Positions 53,813 to 63,701 of a DNA stretch of 64,000 bases are shown one piece after another (the first letter of the stretch is position 1; each line of letters begins with the position of its first letter). The position numbers and the translations under genes were made by a program. The stretch comes from Clostridia bacterium. GTDB taxonomy: Bacteria > Bacillota > Clostridia > Christensenellales > Aristaeellaceae. The DNA is taken from NCBI GenBank assembly GCA_017404985.1, contig JAFRBK010000001.1, positions 35,104 to 99,103 of the forward strand, read 5' to 3'. The notes under the pieces were generated by a model. The model did no database searches. It worked only from the letters and a program-made list of their open reading frames with translations, and was not told the DNA's origin.

Positions 53813-55675
53813 TTACCGGGACCTGCGGGCGCTTTTGTCCGCGTAGAGCGCCGCGTCCGCTTCCGCCAGAATCTGGTCCAGGGAAAAATGCCGGCTGACC
53901 GGGCAGGAATATGCGCCGATGCTGGCAGAGATCAGGTATTCCTTCGGCCCGCAGTATTCGCGGGCCGCTTTTTCAATGCGGCTCCGGAGGTTTTCCAGGT
54001 CCGGCGCCAGGGATTCAGCACCCATCATGGCGAAAGCGAACTCGTCCCCGCCGTATCGGGCGCAAATGCCTTTCCCTTCCGTGACCCGGCTCAGCGCTTT
54101 GGCCAGGCACTGAATGGCGTGGTCGCCCTCCTGATGGCCGTAGACATCGTTGATGGATTTCAGCCGGTCCATGTCCACGGCGAAAAGCGTCAGGGTTTTT
54201 TCCTGCATTTCCGGCAGATGGAGCGTGTGCTCCAGTTCCCGCAGAAAGCCGCGGCGGTTATACAGGCCGGTCATATAGTCATGCTCCGCCATGAAGAGGA
54301 TCGCGTTGTTGGCGGCTTTCAGCCGCCTGTTTCCGAGCACCGCGTTGAGCGCGGCGGAAAGGAACAGAGCTTCTTCCTCAAAGCGCCCCTGCTCCCGCAG
54401 GTTCAGGTCCTGCATGCCGGAAATGAGGTAGCCCATGGTTTCCTCTTCATTCTGGAGCAGCTGCAGCATCAGAATCCGGATGGACGGGTCGGACAGCACG
54501 GATTCCACGTCAGCCACCGGGGATTCCTTCCAGCGGAAACGATAGCCGGAGGCAAACAGGCCGTGGGTTCCGTGAAGCACGCACTGGGCCTGGGCCCGGT
54601 CCTTTTCATCCAGCACCGCCGCAAAGTAATACGGATTCGGCCAGCCGGAGAACAGGGAGGACAGCAGTTCGGAAAGGCTGTCCAGGGAACTCATGCTCAG
54701 GGTTTTGCGGATGAAATTGCCCAGGGCGCGGATATGCCGGGTATACAGCAGGTTGTTTATTTTCAGCTCCCCGCTCTTCTTGGCGGAAAGGAAAGCGTTC
54801 CCCTGCACACACCCGCAGGATTCGCGCGCGATGAACACATAGGGAATCGGCCATTCCTCCGTTTTTCCCGTGTCCTCCGCCCGCCAGGTCCTCATCCGGT
54901 CCAGCATTTTGCTGTACATAAAGGTGAAATCCGGCCGCGCGGTGGTAATCGCCGGCACGTGGTTTTCCCCCGGCAGGATGCCGTCGAAGCCGGCGACGCG
55001 GACCTGCTCCGGAACCCGGATATTCCGCTCGGACAGATAGATGCTCACGGCGATGGCCATGGCATCGTTGGCGCAGAGGAAGGCCTGCGGAATTCTGCCG
55101 CCGGAGGAGAAATAGCCGTCCAGCGCCCGGTAGGTCGGCTCATCCCAGTATTCGCCGTAGATTACCTTTTCCTGGGGCAGGGATTTGCCGCGCTCCTCCA
55201 GAATGCTCCGGCACAGGGCGATCCGGTCCTCGGAGAAGGAGTTCCCCTTGATGCCTGCAACCATGACGATATCGGTGCAGCCGTGGTCCTCCACCAGATG
55301 GCGGGTGACCTGTTCAAAGCCGCCCAGGTAGGAAAAGGCCATATTGATGCAGCCTTCGTATCGGCGCTCCAGCATGAACACGGGCAGCTGTTTTTTCTGC
55401 GCCAGCTGGATAATATGCTGGTTGATTTCGTCGGAGCGGATCATTTCCCCCAGCAGCAGGATGCCTGCCAGGTTCGGGATTTCGAAAGCCGCCATAAACT
55501 CGCGCAGGCTTTCCTCCCCGCGGGATTCAACGCCGCTCCGGTCAAAAGCAACGCAGAGCGGAAGGAACTCGGTGCCTTCGGTGATTTCAATCAGCCGCCC
55601 CAGCATCAGGTTCAGGTTTTCAACATCCTCCCAGGATGTGCATACGGCGATAATCCTGCGATCATCACAGCGCAT
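53813..55675 (-). CDS. LacI-type receptor with GGDEF domain (diguanylate cyclase)
   Basis: 620 residues. The first 290 resemble the periplasmic-binding-type sugar domain of LacI regulators but without an HTH or signal peptide (GCINMAFSYLGGFEQVTRHL, FLCANDAMAIAVSIYL, RVAGFDGI); a helical linker follows, then GGDEF at about 455-615 with an intact active site YGGDEFAF and DMDRLKSINDVYGHQEGD. It would make cyclic di-GMP in response to a cytoplasmic sugar-like ligand. Its stop abuts the convergent stop of the PheC-like gene. The gene at the far right end of the window begins in a similar way. Confidence 0.88.
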   Translation of the reverse strand: MRCDDRRIIAVCTSWEDVENLNLMLGRLIEITEGTEFLPLCVAFDRSGVESRGEESLREFMAAFEIPNLAGILLLGEMIRSDEINQHIIQLAQKKQLPVFMLERRYEGCINMAFSYLGGFEQVTRHLVEDHGCTDIVMVAGIKGNSFSEDRIALCRSILEERGKSLPQEKVIYGEYWDEPTYRALDGYFSSGGRIPQAFLCANDAMAIAVSIYLSERNIRVPEQVRVAGFDGILPGENHVPAITTARPDFTFMYSKMLDRMRTWRAEDTGKTEEWPIPYVFIARESCGCVQGNAFLSAKKSGELKINNLLYTRHIRALGNFIRKTLSMSSLDSLSELLSSLFSGWPNPYYFAAVLDEKDRAQAQCVLHGTHGLFASGYRFRWKESPVADVESVLSDPSIRILMLQLLQNEEETMGYLISGMQDLNLREQGRFEEEALFLSAALNAVLGNRRLKAANNAILFMAEHDYMTGLYNRRGFLRELEHTLHLPEMQEKTLTLFAVDMDRLKSINDVYGHQEGDHAIQCLAKALSRVTEGKGICARYGGDEFAFAMMGAESLAPDLENLRSRIEKAAREYCGPKEYLISASIGAYSCPVSRHFSLDQILAEADAALYADKSARRSR

Positions 55676-55700
55676 TATTCATTCCTCCAGGCGCAGCCGG

Positions 55701-55922
55701 TTATTGTTCATTGTAAACTTCAGCAACGAGCATGCGGGCCAGGTTTCGGTCCACTTCAACCCCATAACGATTGCTGATCGACTGCACTGCCTCTTCGACA
55801 GCTTGCTCCATGGACAGGCCTTTCAGCTTGGAAAACTTTGCGGATTCTTTGATGAGGATCATCAACGCCAGCTTGTCGAGCGGCGGGGCTTTGGGACCGG
55901 GCTTGGGTGTGGGGGCTGGCAT
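55701..55922 (-). CDS. Small helical protein of unknown function
   Basis: 73 residues: Pro-rich start (PAPTPKPGPKAPP), then two amphipathic helices with SKLKGLSMEQAVEEAVQSI. No known motif. AGGAGGG precedes ATG 55922 at eight bases, which supports it as a real gene. It lies 25 bases before the GGDEF gene and is probably co-transcribed with it and with the lactonase-like gene upstream. Confidence 0.6.
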   Translation of the reverse strand: MPAPTPKPGPKAPPLDKLALMILIKESAKFSKLKGLSMEQAVEEAVQSISNRYGVEVDRNLARMLVAEVYNEQ

Positions 55923-55997
55923 ATCGGGTTCCCTCCTGTTCTGCCGGCAATGCGGCTTGTGCGGTTTTCCTGCCCGGCAGGCGCCGGCGGAGGCCGG

Positions 55998-57038
55998 TTA
56001 AGACTCCGTCCTCCCGAGGGGGAGGATGCAGGTCGGGTGCACATTCGGCGTCCGGACCACGTCCGCCTGCCGCAGTGTAAGGCCTTCGCGCCGGATCAGC
56101 GTCAGCGCGCAGGACCCCTCGTCCGCCGTGATGCACCAGGAATCATTCATCCATACGTCGCGGGGCGTTTCCTGGGCATGGGGGAAGCGGACAGCTTCGC
56201 CCAGCGTGCCGTCCTCCCGCAGGGGGAAGAGCGTGACCATGTTGCATTCCCGGGAGCCGACATACAGCACATCTCCGGCAAAGCGGATGGAGCTGACCCG
56301 GAACAGGGCGCCGAAATCCTCCGGAATGACGCGTCTCTCCTGAAGAATGGCTCCGTCCGAAAGGCGAACGGTGCAGACGGTTCCGCCCATTTCCGTATCC
56401 ACATACATCAGGCCCGGGTGCTTTTCGTGAACTGCCATATGCCGGGGCCCGCTGCCCGCGGGGAAAACAAATTCCTTTTCCCTGTGCAGGGTTCCGTTCG
56501 CTTTGTCCAGCCGGTAGCCGACTACCCGATCCAGCCCCAGGTCCGTGACGTAAACCGTTCCGCCGAGATACAGGGCGGCGTGGATATGGGGGCCTTCCTG
56601 GCGGTCCGGGTTTGGCCCCTTTCCGCTGTGGCGGATTTCGGCCGTGCGGGTTTCGGGCATCCCCTGCCCGTCCAGTTTCCATACGTGCAGGGTTCCGTCC
56701 ATGTAGTTGCTGATGAGGAGGAAGGACGCATCGTCCGTCAGTGACAGGTGGCAGGGGGAGGAGCCGGCCGGCAGGCGCCGGACTGGCTTCCACATGTTTT
56801 CCCGGCCCGGTGTTTCGTCCCGCTGAAGCACGGCCACCCGCCCATCGGGCGCCAGCTCCTCCACTGCATAGAGAATCTTTCCATTGGGATGCATCAGGAT
56901 CCAGGAGGGGTTTTCCAGCTCCGTGCAGGCGGGGAGGACTGCCAGTTTGCCGTTTTCCGTGTCCAGGGCGGCGGAGAGGATGCCAGGATCCCCGGCTTTC
57001 GCATAGCCGCTCATCAGAAATGACAGAGTGTTTTTCAT
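55998..57038 (-). CDS. Lactonase-family beta-propeller (6-phosphogluconolactonase type)
   Basis: 346-residue seven-bladed propeller of the Lactonase/YbhE (PF10282) family. Typical pieces are NPSWILMHPNGKILYAVEE, SSPCHLSLTDDASFLLISNYMDG, HIHAALYLGGTVYVTDLGLDRV and SGPRHMAVHEKHPGLMYV. It may hydrolyse 6-phosphogluconolactone or another sugar lactone; many members are uncharacterised. ATG 57038 with AAGGAAAAAAAG upstream; the longer frame to 57095 is unlikely. A sugar-acid role would fit the hexuronate operon 5 kb away. Confidence 0.85.
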   Translation of the reverse strand: MKNTLSFLMSGYAKAGDPGILSAALDTENGKLAVLPACTELENPSWILMHPNGKILYAVEELAPDGRVAVLQRDETPGRENMWKPVRRLPAGSSPCHLSLTDDASFLLISNYMDGTLHVWKLDGQGMPETRTAEIRHSGKGPNPDRQEGPHIHAALYLGGTVYVTDLGLDRVVGYRLDKANGTLHREKEFVFPAGSGPRHMAVHEKHPGLMYVDTEMGGTVCTVRLSDGAILQERRVIPEDFGALFRVSSIRFAGDVLYVGSRECNMVTLFPLREDGTLGEAVRFPHAQETPRDVWMNDSWCITADEGSCALTLIRREGLTLRQADVVRTPNVHPTCILPLGRTES

Positions 57039-57296
57039 CTTTTTTTCCTTTCCGGCCGTCAGGCGCGGACGCAGGTTCCGTCCGGCAGGCGGCACTTCAG
57101 CCAGGAGTTTTCGGTGGGATTTATATAAATCATTTACGGCTGAATGTCAAGATACCCTCGGGCAGCCTGCTTTTCGGGGCGTCCGGACATTGTCTGCGGG
57201 GAGCCATGAAGGAAAACCGGGCAGAGATATGGAACATCAATATCAGGGGAAATACAGAACCTGCGCGGAAGCAGGGCAGAAACGGGAGGATGAACC

Positions 57297-57902
57297 ATGA
57301 GCGAATCAAAAAGGCAGTATCTGATCCGGGCGGTTTCCGGGGAGCCGGACTGGAGCAGCATCCCTCAGTTGGCGGCGGATCATATTCTTTGGCGGCCGGA
57401 CTGCGGCATCCGGGCTTTCGGCCAGCTCTGCCATGACGCGGAGCATCTTTATGTCCATCTGCGGGCAGTGGAGGCAAAAATCCGCGCGGAGTACACGGCG
57501 CCGCTGTCCATGGTCTGTCAGGACAGCTGCCTGGAGTTTTTTTTCATGCCGGAAGGCGGGGACCGTTATTTCAATTTTGAAATCAATCCGAACGGCTGCC
57601 TCTATATCGGTTTCGGCCATAATCGGTGGGACAGCACGACGCTGTATCCGAAAAACATCCGGGAGCTGTTTGCCATCCGGACGGAAAGAACACCGGACGG
57701 ATGGGAGGTGTTTTACCGGATTCCGCTTTCGTTCGTGCGCCTGTTCCTGCCGGACTTCAGCTTTTCCGGCTCGCTTCTGGCGAATGTTTATAAATGCGGG
57801 GACCTGACCGAGCAGGAGCACTATCTGGCGTGGAACCCGGTGGATTTCCCCGAGCCGGACTTCCATCGGCCGCAGGATTTCGGCATCATGGCGTTTGAAT
57901 GA
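57297..57902 (+). CDS. Carbohydrate-binding family 9-like protein
   Basis: 201 residues forming one CBM9-like beta-sandwich (PF16011 type): DAEHLYVHLRAVEAKIRAEY, QDSCLEFFFMPEGGDRYFNFEINPNGCLYIGF and LLANVYKCGDL with HYLAWNPVDFPEPDFHRPQDFG at the end. There is no signal peptide, so it is cytoplasmic or leaderless. Stand-alone members of this family are often next to glycoside hydrolases, but none is here. GGGAGG before ATG 57297. It has 34 bases to the next, convergent gene. Confidence 0.85.
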   Translation: MSESKRQYLIRAVSGEPDWSSIPQLAADHILWRPDCGIRAFGQLCHDAEHLYVHLRAVEAKIRAEYTAPLSMVCQDSCLEFFFMPEGGDRYFNFEINPNGCLYIGFGHNRWDSTTLYPKNIRELFAIRTERTPDGWEVFYRIPLSFVRLFLPDFSFSGSLLANVYKCGDLTEQEHYLAWNPVDFPEPDFHRPQDFGIMAFE

Positions 57903-57935
57903 TGCAGGCCCGGGGAAGGGCGGCGCGGCCTTCGG

Positions 57936-59384
57936 TCATTTTTTTTCATCCAGAGTCTGGAGAAGGCTGATCACGCTCATCCCTTCGAAGGTCATCCGGG
58001 AAGGATCATACCAGAACCGTGCCGTTTTTTCCTGCGGGTTCCATACGCTCCGGAAAGACAGGCCGTTTTCGTGAACCTCGCATTGCCAGCCGTTCTGTGC
58101 GCTTCCTTCCAGGGCCGTGCCGGCTGCCACAGCCGGCAGCAATATGTCCATATAGCCCGTGTAGTCATCGCTCTCCGTTTCCAGAACGGTCAGGACGATT
58201 TCTCCGGGCATTTCTTTTTCGGAACTGCCATCTGCCGCGGCCAGCCGGATTCGCTGCCCCTCCAGCCATAAATCCGGGAAGGGCGCCAGCACGGGCAACC
58301 CATCCGGCAGATGAGTATCCGCCCGGAGAGACGATGCTTCGCCCGCGGCGATTTTTTTGTTCTTTTCCTGCAGAGAGGCGAAATAGGTATCCAGCAGGGT
58401 ATTGCTTTCGCCAAGGGCGAGGGAGGCGTTGTTATTCAGTTCAAGATAAAGGCCGGGCAGGGAGTCCGGGTCTGCGTTTGCCGGAAAAGCATCTCCGACA
58501 ACAGGCCATTTTTTGGGAACGGACTGCCAGAAGGCTGTCATGTCCGGTTCCTCCCGGAGGCCGTCAAAAATCATTTTTCCCAGGACGGGCTGCAGCCTGC
58601 CGATCATCTGCAGATATGTTCCGTAATGCTCCATGACGGGAAGCATGAGCTCGCCCAGATCCGAATAACAGTATTCGGTGAACAGGTATTCCGTGCAGAA
58701 GGAAAGCACTTTCTGCACGTCCCCGGCCGCGCCTTCGGCCATGGCGGGGATGACAAAAATGTTATCGGCATCAATGCCCAGCTGCTGAAGCGCCTCCTGG
58801 TCGGCCTGCGCAAAGGGATTGTCCGGGGCGGCGGCCGCTGCCGCGAAGGCAATGGTTTCGGTGCAACGGATCCTGGCGTTCAGCAGGGAAGCATACTGCC
58901 GGTCGGAAAGGAACTGCCGAACGGCGTCGAATGAATCGTTTGCCCGCTGGAACAGGTCGTCAATGAGGCTGAAGGATTCCTCCATCAGCACCGCTGCTGT
59001 CCGGGCGGCTTCCGCGGCAGCACCTCCCGTGCCCTCGGTTTCCGTTTTCCGGTGGCAGATGATTTCGATCTCCCCGTAATACACAATCAGGGTGTTTTCA
59101 TCCTCCAGCAGCATGGTGAGATCGTCTGTGAGCACGAGATCGTCCTCCAGCTGCCATTGTCCGCCGACCGGAACGCTGGCGAGGACCGTTCCGTTATAGG
59201 TCCCGTTTTCGTAAAAGGTGATCGTTGTGGGAACAAGCACAAGGGTTGATTCTCCCATGCGGCCTTCCCGGCCTTCCCAGGTACCGGGAAGGGTTGCTGT
59301 GCCTGCCGCCAGGCCCGGTGCGGCGGATACTGTCATCAGTCCGAAGATGATTGCTGCCAGCAGGATGCTGATTCCTCTTTTCAT
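57936..59384 (-). CDS. Exported protein of unknown function
   Basis: 482 residues with a signal peptide (about 1-26). The first domain (about 33-115) is a small lipocalin-like barrel (GTWEGREGRMGESTLVLV, TFYENGTYNGTVLA); the middle is helical with many Ala and acidic residues; the end is a beta region. No known catalytic motif. It overlaps the clostripain gene by 4 bases (ATGA at 59381-59384), so the two are translationally coupled and are likely secreted together. Confidence 0.78.
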   Translation of the reverse strand: MKRGISILLAAIIFGLMTVSAAPGLAAGTATLPGTWEGREGRMGESTLVLVPTTITFYENGTYNGTVLASVPVGGQWQLEDDLVLTDDLTMLLEDENTLIVYYGEIEIICHRKTETEGTGGAAAEAARTAAVLMEESFSLIDDLFQRANDSFDAVRQFLSDRQYASLLNARIRCTETIAFAAAAAAPDNPFAQADQEALQQLGIDADNIFVIPAMAEGAAGDVQKVLSFCTEYLFTEYCYSDLGELMLPVMEHYGTYLQMIGRLQPVLGKMIFDGLREEPDMTAFWQSVPKKWPVVGDAFPANADPDSLPGLYLELNNNASLALGESNTLLDTYFASLQEKNKKIAAGEASSLRADTHLPDGLPVLAPFPDLWLEGQRIRLAAADGSSEKEMPGEIVLTVLETESDDYTGYMDILLPAVAAGTALEGSAQNGWQCEVHENGLSFRSVWNPQEKTARFWYDPSRMTFEGMSVISLLQTLDEKK

Positions 59385-62300
59385 GGTTGACTGTCCTCCT
59401 GTTCACTTTCTCTTAGCAATGGGGTTTCCAGCTGCGGAAACACCCTTGCCATAAAGGCGGCGATTTCCTCATCCACCGCGTTGTCCGGAAGCGTAATTCC
59501 GCCCGGCCTGCGCTGCAAAAGCAGGCAGCCCTCAAAACAATCCTTTCCGATCAGGCCCAGAGAGCAGCGGATCCGGACGCGCTGCAGCTGGCGGCAGCCG
59601 TTCAGAATGCCGGCCCCGATCTCCCGGAGGGAAGCCGGAAGCGTGATCTCCCGTATTTCCCTGCCCTGGAACGCATATGCCCCGATTCGCGTGACACCCT
59701 CCGGGATGATGATGCCTCTCAGCCTGGACTGCGGGGAGGTTCCGCTGAAGGCCTGTTCCCCGATAGCGGTGACAGGAAGCCCTTCCACGTGTTCAGGGAT
59801 TTCAACGTTTCCCTCTGTTGCGCTGCAGCCGATCACTTCCGCTCCGTTCCCTTCCGCCATCCGGTAAACCAGCGGCGGCGCCCAGATAGAGGCTTCCCCG
59901 TCCGTAACGCATCGGGCAAATCCCAGCCGCTGGTGGATTTCCAGCCGATCAGGAACGGAAAGCTCCTGCAGGAAAGGAAGAACCAGGCTTCCCCGGTCAG
60001 GGGCCGTTTTTTTTCTGCCCATGCCACCTGTAAAGGCAGAGGGGTTCACCGGAACCTCATAGGAGGGGAACGTAACATTGAAAGCTTGGCTTTCCGTAAA
60101 GGCGCGGGACGCCAGTGAACCGATGCCTATGCCGCCCAGCTGTTCCGGGAGGACGGCGGTGGGCCCGGTACCGATATACCGGATGATTTCCGCGCTCTGG
60201 CCGTCCTCTTTCCAGATCCATTCTTCTGTTTGGCGGTATGCTGTCGCGGTACCCGTGGTTTCATCCAGCTGCAGGACCTCGGTAAATCCTTCCTGAACTG
60301 GCGCGGCTTCCTCCTGCAAAAGCTCCGGAAGGGTATACACTGCCAGAATTGTTCCGTCCCGGCTTGTGAGCAATGCCGTCTCTTCCGCCGTGCTTTCCGT
60401 GTTCACCTGAATGGCCAGGGGATACCGGGCCATATCCAGCACTCGCGGAACGGATGTGATTTTCACCGTTCTGTCCGTCCTCCATCTGGCCTGCAAGGTT
60501 TCCCAGCGCACTTCCCGCAGAAGCTCCGCCGGCATGGTACCCATTGTCCAGCGAACGCTCCGAAGCATGTGCTCCCCGACTTCCGCCTGTACCAGATGGG
60601 CCTGGGCCGGATCTCCTCCGTCCGAAAGCCGGAGGTCCCCGAGGCTGGCTTTGTGATCTCCCGTCAGGAGGGTGATGGGGAGGGCACTCTGCCCGCTCTG
60701 CAGCAGGAAGCCCCCTTCGGAAATCAGGAAGGCAACAGCCCCTTCGGCGCCGGGTTCAGCTTCGCAGCGCTGGCGGACGTCCATCACGAACTCATTCCCT
60801 TCCTGACGAACTGTTCCAATCAGCAGGGAAAGCCCTTCTGCCTGATCCATCAGCTGCGGACCGTCGATCCGGATGCTGTAGTAATGATTTTTCCCGGATA
60901 GGCCGGCTGCCAGGGGCGAGGCGCTGTTCAGGTCTGCCCAGTGGTTGGGATCTTCATAGCGCAGGTATGCTCCTGTGACATTCAGTTCATCTGTGGAGAA
61001 AACCCCCGGTTCCTCCCTCAGGGGGATCTGAATGTGCACTGTTTCGGTGCAGTACCACTGCGGGCCTTCCGGGCGGTCGGAGGCCCCGCTTTCCCAGGGA
61101 ACCAGTGAAGCGTAGCCGCTGCCGTTTTCGAGCCTTCGCGGGTCAAGTTCACTTTCCTCATCATAGTAAAGTGCGATTCCGAAATCCAAAGCGGTCAGTG
61201 GCTCCGCGGTATTTATGGCAAACGACACCGTGCGGGTAAACGCCTCTCCGGCGGAAAGATGGATGGTTTCGGAGCAGGGGGCTTCCTTACCGGAAGGCAG
61301 CAGCACGCCGGTGGGAACCCCGTTGGCGGACGCGCCGTACACGGCCAGGTCCATCTCCGCCAGTTCACTGGAAACAAAGGTCAGGCTCAGGTCGGCCCGC
61401 GTCCTGTCCGTATGAACGTTTTCCGCGATTACGCGCAGGTTCGGATGGTCCAGGATCAAATCCCGGGAACCGTATCCCCAGTCCACGGTCCGGATCGTGC
61501 TGATATGCCGGTTGTTCTGTGTGTCTGTAATTTCCATGCACATGGCCAGTGCGTACTGCCCGGAAGCGTCCCGGAATTCCAGATGCCAGCTGTCGTCGTT
61601 GGGAATCACCGTTTCCCGGTTGTATTCGGCGCTGTCCTCCCATTGCACGGCATCCAGCCGTTCCCCGTTTTCGTCGGCTTTCGGTATCATGTACTGGTAT
61701 GGGAAAACGAGATAAGGGTATTCCTCCTTCGCATAACGGATTCTGTTTGTGTAATTTCCCGTCAGTTCGTCAAAAACATAGGTTTCCCGGGGAATCAGGT
61801 TTCCGTTTCCGTCCGGCCTGAATATCATCATCAGGCGCAGATACCCTGTGTTCCCCGAATAGGATTCCTTTGCGATTGCCTGCACGGCCAGGTCGCCGTT
61901 TTCCCGGTAATGGCAGGAGATTTCCGAAGCCAGGCTGGCGCCCTGAGTATTCACCACATGGAGCGTCTGCTCCGGATATATGCCCCGAACCGCGCCGTTT
62001 TCATCCATTTCCAGGTCGGAAGAAGACCACACCACCCGATACCGGGATTCCGCGGAAAACAGCGTATGGAATCGTTCCAGCACCAGAAGGCGAGCGGAGA
62101 GGAAATCGCGCTGCTGATCCGTTGACAGTTCTGTCCGGGCCAGAATGCCGCTTTGAACCTCCGCTTCTTCCGGCGTCAGGCGTTCAATATACCCGGGATC
62201 TGCTGTCCGGGCCAGTGCTGTATAGGCTTCCAGCGCGGCGCCGGAAGGAATGCTCTTTTTCTGGTCAGCCAGATAAATCCGCATATCCAGGCCTGACCAG

Positions 62301-63499
62301 TCTGCAAAGGGACGGGCTGTCAGCATGCCGCCGAATTCCTGGATATATTCCGCATATCCGCTGCCGACCCGGTTCATTGGATATCTCGCGATCCATTCGT
62401 CATACATGCTTTTGTTATAGTAGGGGAAATAAACGCTGATGCCGCTGGCAGCCGGCAGGTTTGACTTCCGGTAAACCACGGCCTGTTCCATCGCCTGGCG
62501 GAAAAACACGAGTTCGTTTTCTTCCAGGTTTGAAAGGTTGTTTACCAGCTGGCCCAGGTCAACCAGGTCGTGGTCCAGCATGCCCCTGCTGACGTCCGCG
62601 CCGTAGGACAGGATCGTTTTCCGCAGCCTGGAAAGGGCGGAATAATCTGTGGGATCCACAATGCTGGCGGCGCGGGAGAATATCCCATCCACTGCCTGGA
62701 TTAACACTTCGATCCGGGAAAGGTCAAGGCAGGAAAGCGTCAGCGCTTCCTGGGTGTCCTGTGCGGTATACAGGTCGATGATCCGCCTGGCGGTTTCCAG
62801 GGTGGATGCATCGTTTTCGATTCCCTTCAGGAAGGAATAGTCCCATCCGAATCCGGGCTCGCTTTCTTCGGATGCGATCATATATTCCGCGTAGGGTGCG
62901 AGCTGCATCGCGACTTCCGCGGAACCCATGAGGCATGTATCGAATCCAATCCATTTCAGTTTCTTTTCGGAAAAACCGCTTTCGCCCAAAACCGCCGCAA
63001 CCTCTTCGACGGAAAGCCGTTCCGGGCGGTATAGCTCGTCCAGGCAGAAGCCTTCCATCGGGCCGTTTCCGTGGTCCCAGAAGATCAGAGCATATTCCTG
63101 TGCCGGAAAGTGCTGCTCCGTATAGTCAATCAGGTATCGCAGCGTTTCCGGGTCGCCCATGCTCCGGGCATCGCCCCGTTCGATCACCCGGCTTTTTCCC
63201 CGGTTGATTTCGGTGATGGTCAGCTCATTCGGGCGATAGCCGTTGGCCCATTTTCTGGCGCCGCCTGCCATCACGATCAGCGGCACATCTGTCCCGCCGG
63301 CCCCGGACGCCCTCATTTCCTCCAGGTCCTGCGTGGCAGCAGCAGAGGAGCTTTCCAGGTCGCTGCCGCAGAGGTAGACCATGATGGTCATGCGGGCCGG
63401 TGTCTTTTCGCCGGCTTCCGCGCCGGAAAAGGCGCAGAGAAGCGCCGCCAGCGCAAGGATCACAAAAGCACACGCAATTCTTTTTTTTCTCATGGTCAT
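59381..63499 (-). CDS. Very large clostripain-type (C11) cysteine peptidase with LRR_5 repeats
   Basis: 1372-residue exported protein. Signal peptide at about 7-29; clostripain domain at about 35-400 with the catalytic dyad H143 (FWDHGNG) and C189 (GFDTCLMGSAEV); a long middle of beta character (about 450-1200); and C-terminal BspA-type leucine-rich repeats (GIIIPEGVTRIGAYAF, ITLPASLREIGAGIL). The peptidase would cut after Arg, as clostripain does. Start ATG 63499 (ATGACCATG) follows AGAGGG. The size is more than twice that of clostripain. First gene of an operon with the secreted protein above. Confidence 0.9.
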   Translation of the reverse strand: MTMRKKRIACAFVILALAALLCAFSGAEAGEKTPARMTIMVYLCGSDLESSSAAATQDLEEMRASGAGGTDVPLIVMAGGARKWANGYRPNELTITEINRGKSRVIERGDARSMGDPETLRYLIDYTEQHFPAQEYALIFWDHGNGPMEGFCLDELYRPERLSVEEVAAVLGESGFSEKKLKWIGFDTCLMGSAEVAMQLAPYAEYMIASEESEPGFGWDYSFLKGIENDASTLETARRIIDLYTAQDTQEALTLSCLDLSRIEVLIQAVDGIFSRAASIVDPTDYSALSRLRKTILSYGADVSRGMLDHDLVDLGQLVNNLSNLEENELVFFRQAMEQAVVYRKSNLPAASGISVYFPYYNKSMYDEWIARYPMNRVGSGYAEYIQEFGGMLTARPFADWSGLDMRIYLADQKKSIPSGAALEAYTALARTADPGYIERLTPEEAEVQSGILARTELSTDQQRDFLSARLLVLERFHTLFSAESRYRVVWSSSDLEMDENGAVRGIYPEQTLHVVNTQGASLASEISCHYRENGDLAVQAIAKESYSGNTGYLRLMMIFRPDGNGNLIPRETYVFDELTGNYTNRIRYAKEEYPYLVFPYQYMIPKADENGERLDAVQWEDSAEYNRETVIPNDDSWHLEFRDASGQYALAMCMEITDTQNNRHISTIRTVDWGYGSRDLILDHPNLRVIAENVHTDRTRADLSLTFVSSELAEMDLAVYGASANGVPTGVLLPSGKEAPCSETIHLSAGEAFTRTVSFAINTAEPLTALDFGIALYYDEESELDPRRLENGSGYASLVPWESGASDRPEGPQWYCTETVHIQIPLREEPGVFSTDELNVTGAYLRYEDPNHWADLNSASPLAAGLSGKNHYYSIRIDGPQLMDQAEGLSLLIGTVRQEGNEFVMDVRQRCEAEPGAEGAVAFLISEGGFLLQSGQSALPITLLTGDHKASLGDLRLSDGGDPAQAHLVQAEVGEHMLRSVRWTMGTMPAELLREVRWETLQARWRTDRTVKITSVPRVLDMARYPLAIQVNTESTAEETALLTSRDGTILAVYTLPELLQEEAAPVQEGFTEVLQLDETTGTATAYRQTEEWIWKEDGQSAEIIRYIGTGPTAVLPEQLGGIGIGSLASRAFTESQAFNVTFPSYEVPVNPSAFTGGMGRKKTAPDRGSLVLPFLQELSVPDRLEIHQRLGFARCVTDGEASIWAPPLVYRMAEGNGAEVIGCSATEGNVEIPEHVEGLPVTAIGEQAFSGTSPQSRLRGIIIPEGVTRIGAYAFQGREIREITLPASLREIGAGILNGCRQLQRVRIRCSLGLIGKDCFEGCLLLQRRPGGITLPDNAVDEEIAAFMARVFPQLETPLLRESEQEDSQP

Positions 63500-63554
63500 C
63501 CAGGCCCTCTTTTCGGCCTTATTATCGTTTGTCCCTGTCCCAGGGTTCCCTTGC

Positions 63555-63583
63555 ATCATACAATAATCCCTCCCGTGAAGCAA
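63555..63583 (-). promoter_or_regulatory. Promoter of the clostripain operon
   Basis: Minus strand: TTGCTT (63583-63578), 17-base spacer, TATGAT (63560-63555). The sequence from the -10 onward is shared with the deacetylase promoter at 39516. Confidence 0.55.
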
Positions 63584-63630
63584 TCAGTTTTTTCGGCGTA
63601 CTTTTTCTGCTTTTCAGGAGGGCGGACATT

Positions 63631-63659
63631 TGTATCTCGCGCGGAATACTGCTATAATA
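63631..63659 (+). promoter_or_regulatory. Promoter of the last gene
   Basis: TTGTAT 63631-63636, 17-base spacer, perfect TATAAT 63654-63659. Confidence 0.6.
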
Positions 63660-63701
63660 TTTGGAAAGAAAATGCAGGACGTATAGCGAGGAGTGCAGCC
63701 G

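Noticed and set aside
53888-55777. Plus-strand frame of 629 codons opposite the GGDEF gene
   Set aside because: Shadow frame without ribosome site; the minus strand carries intact LacI-like and GGDEF motifs.
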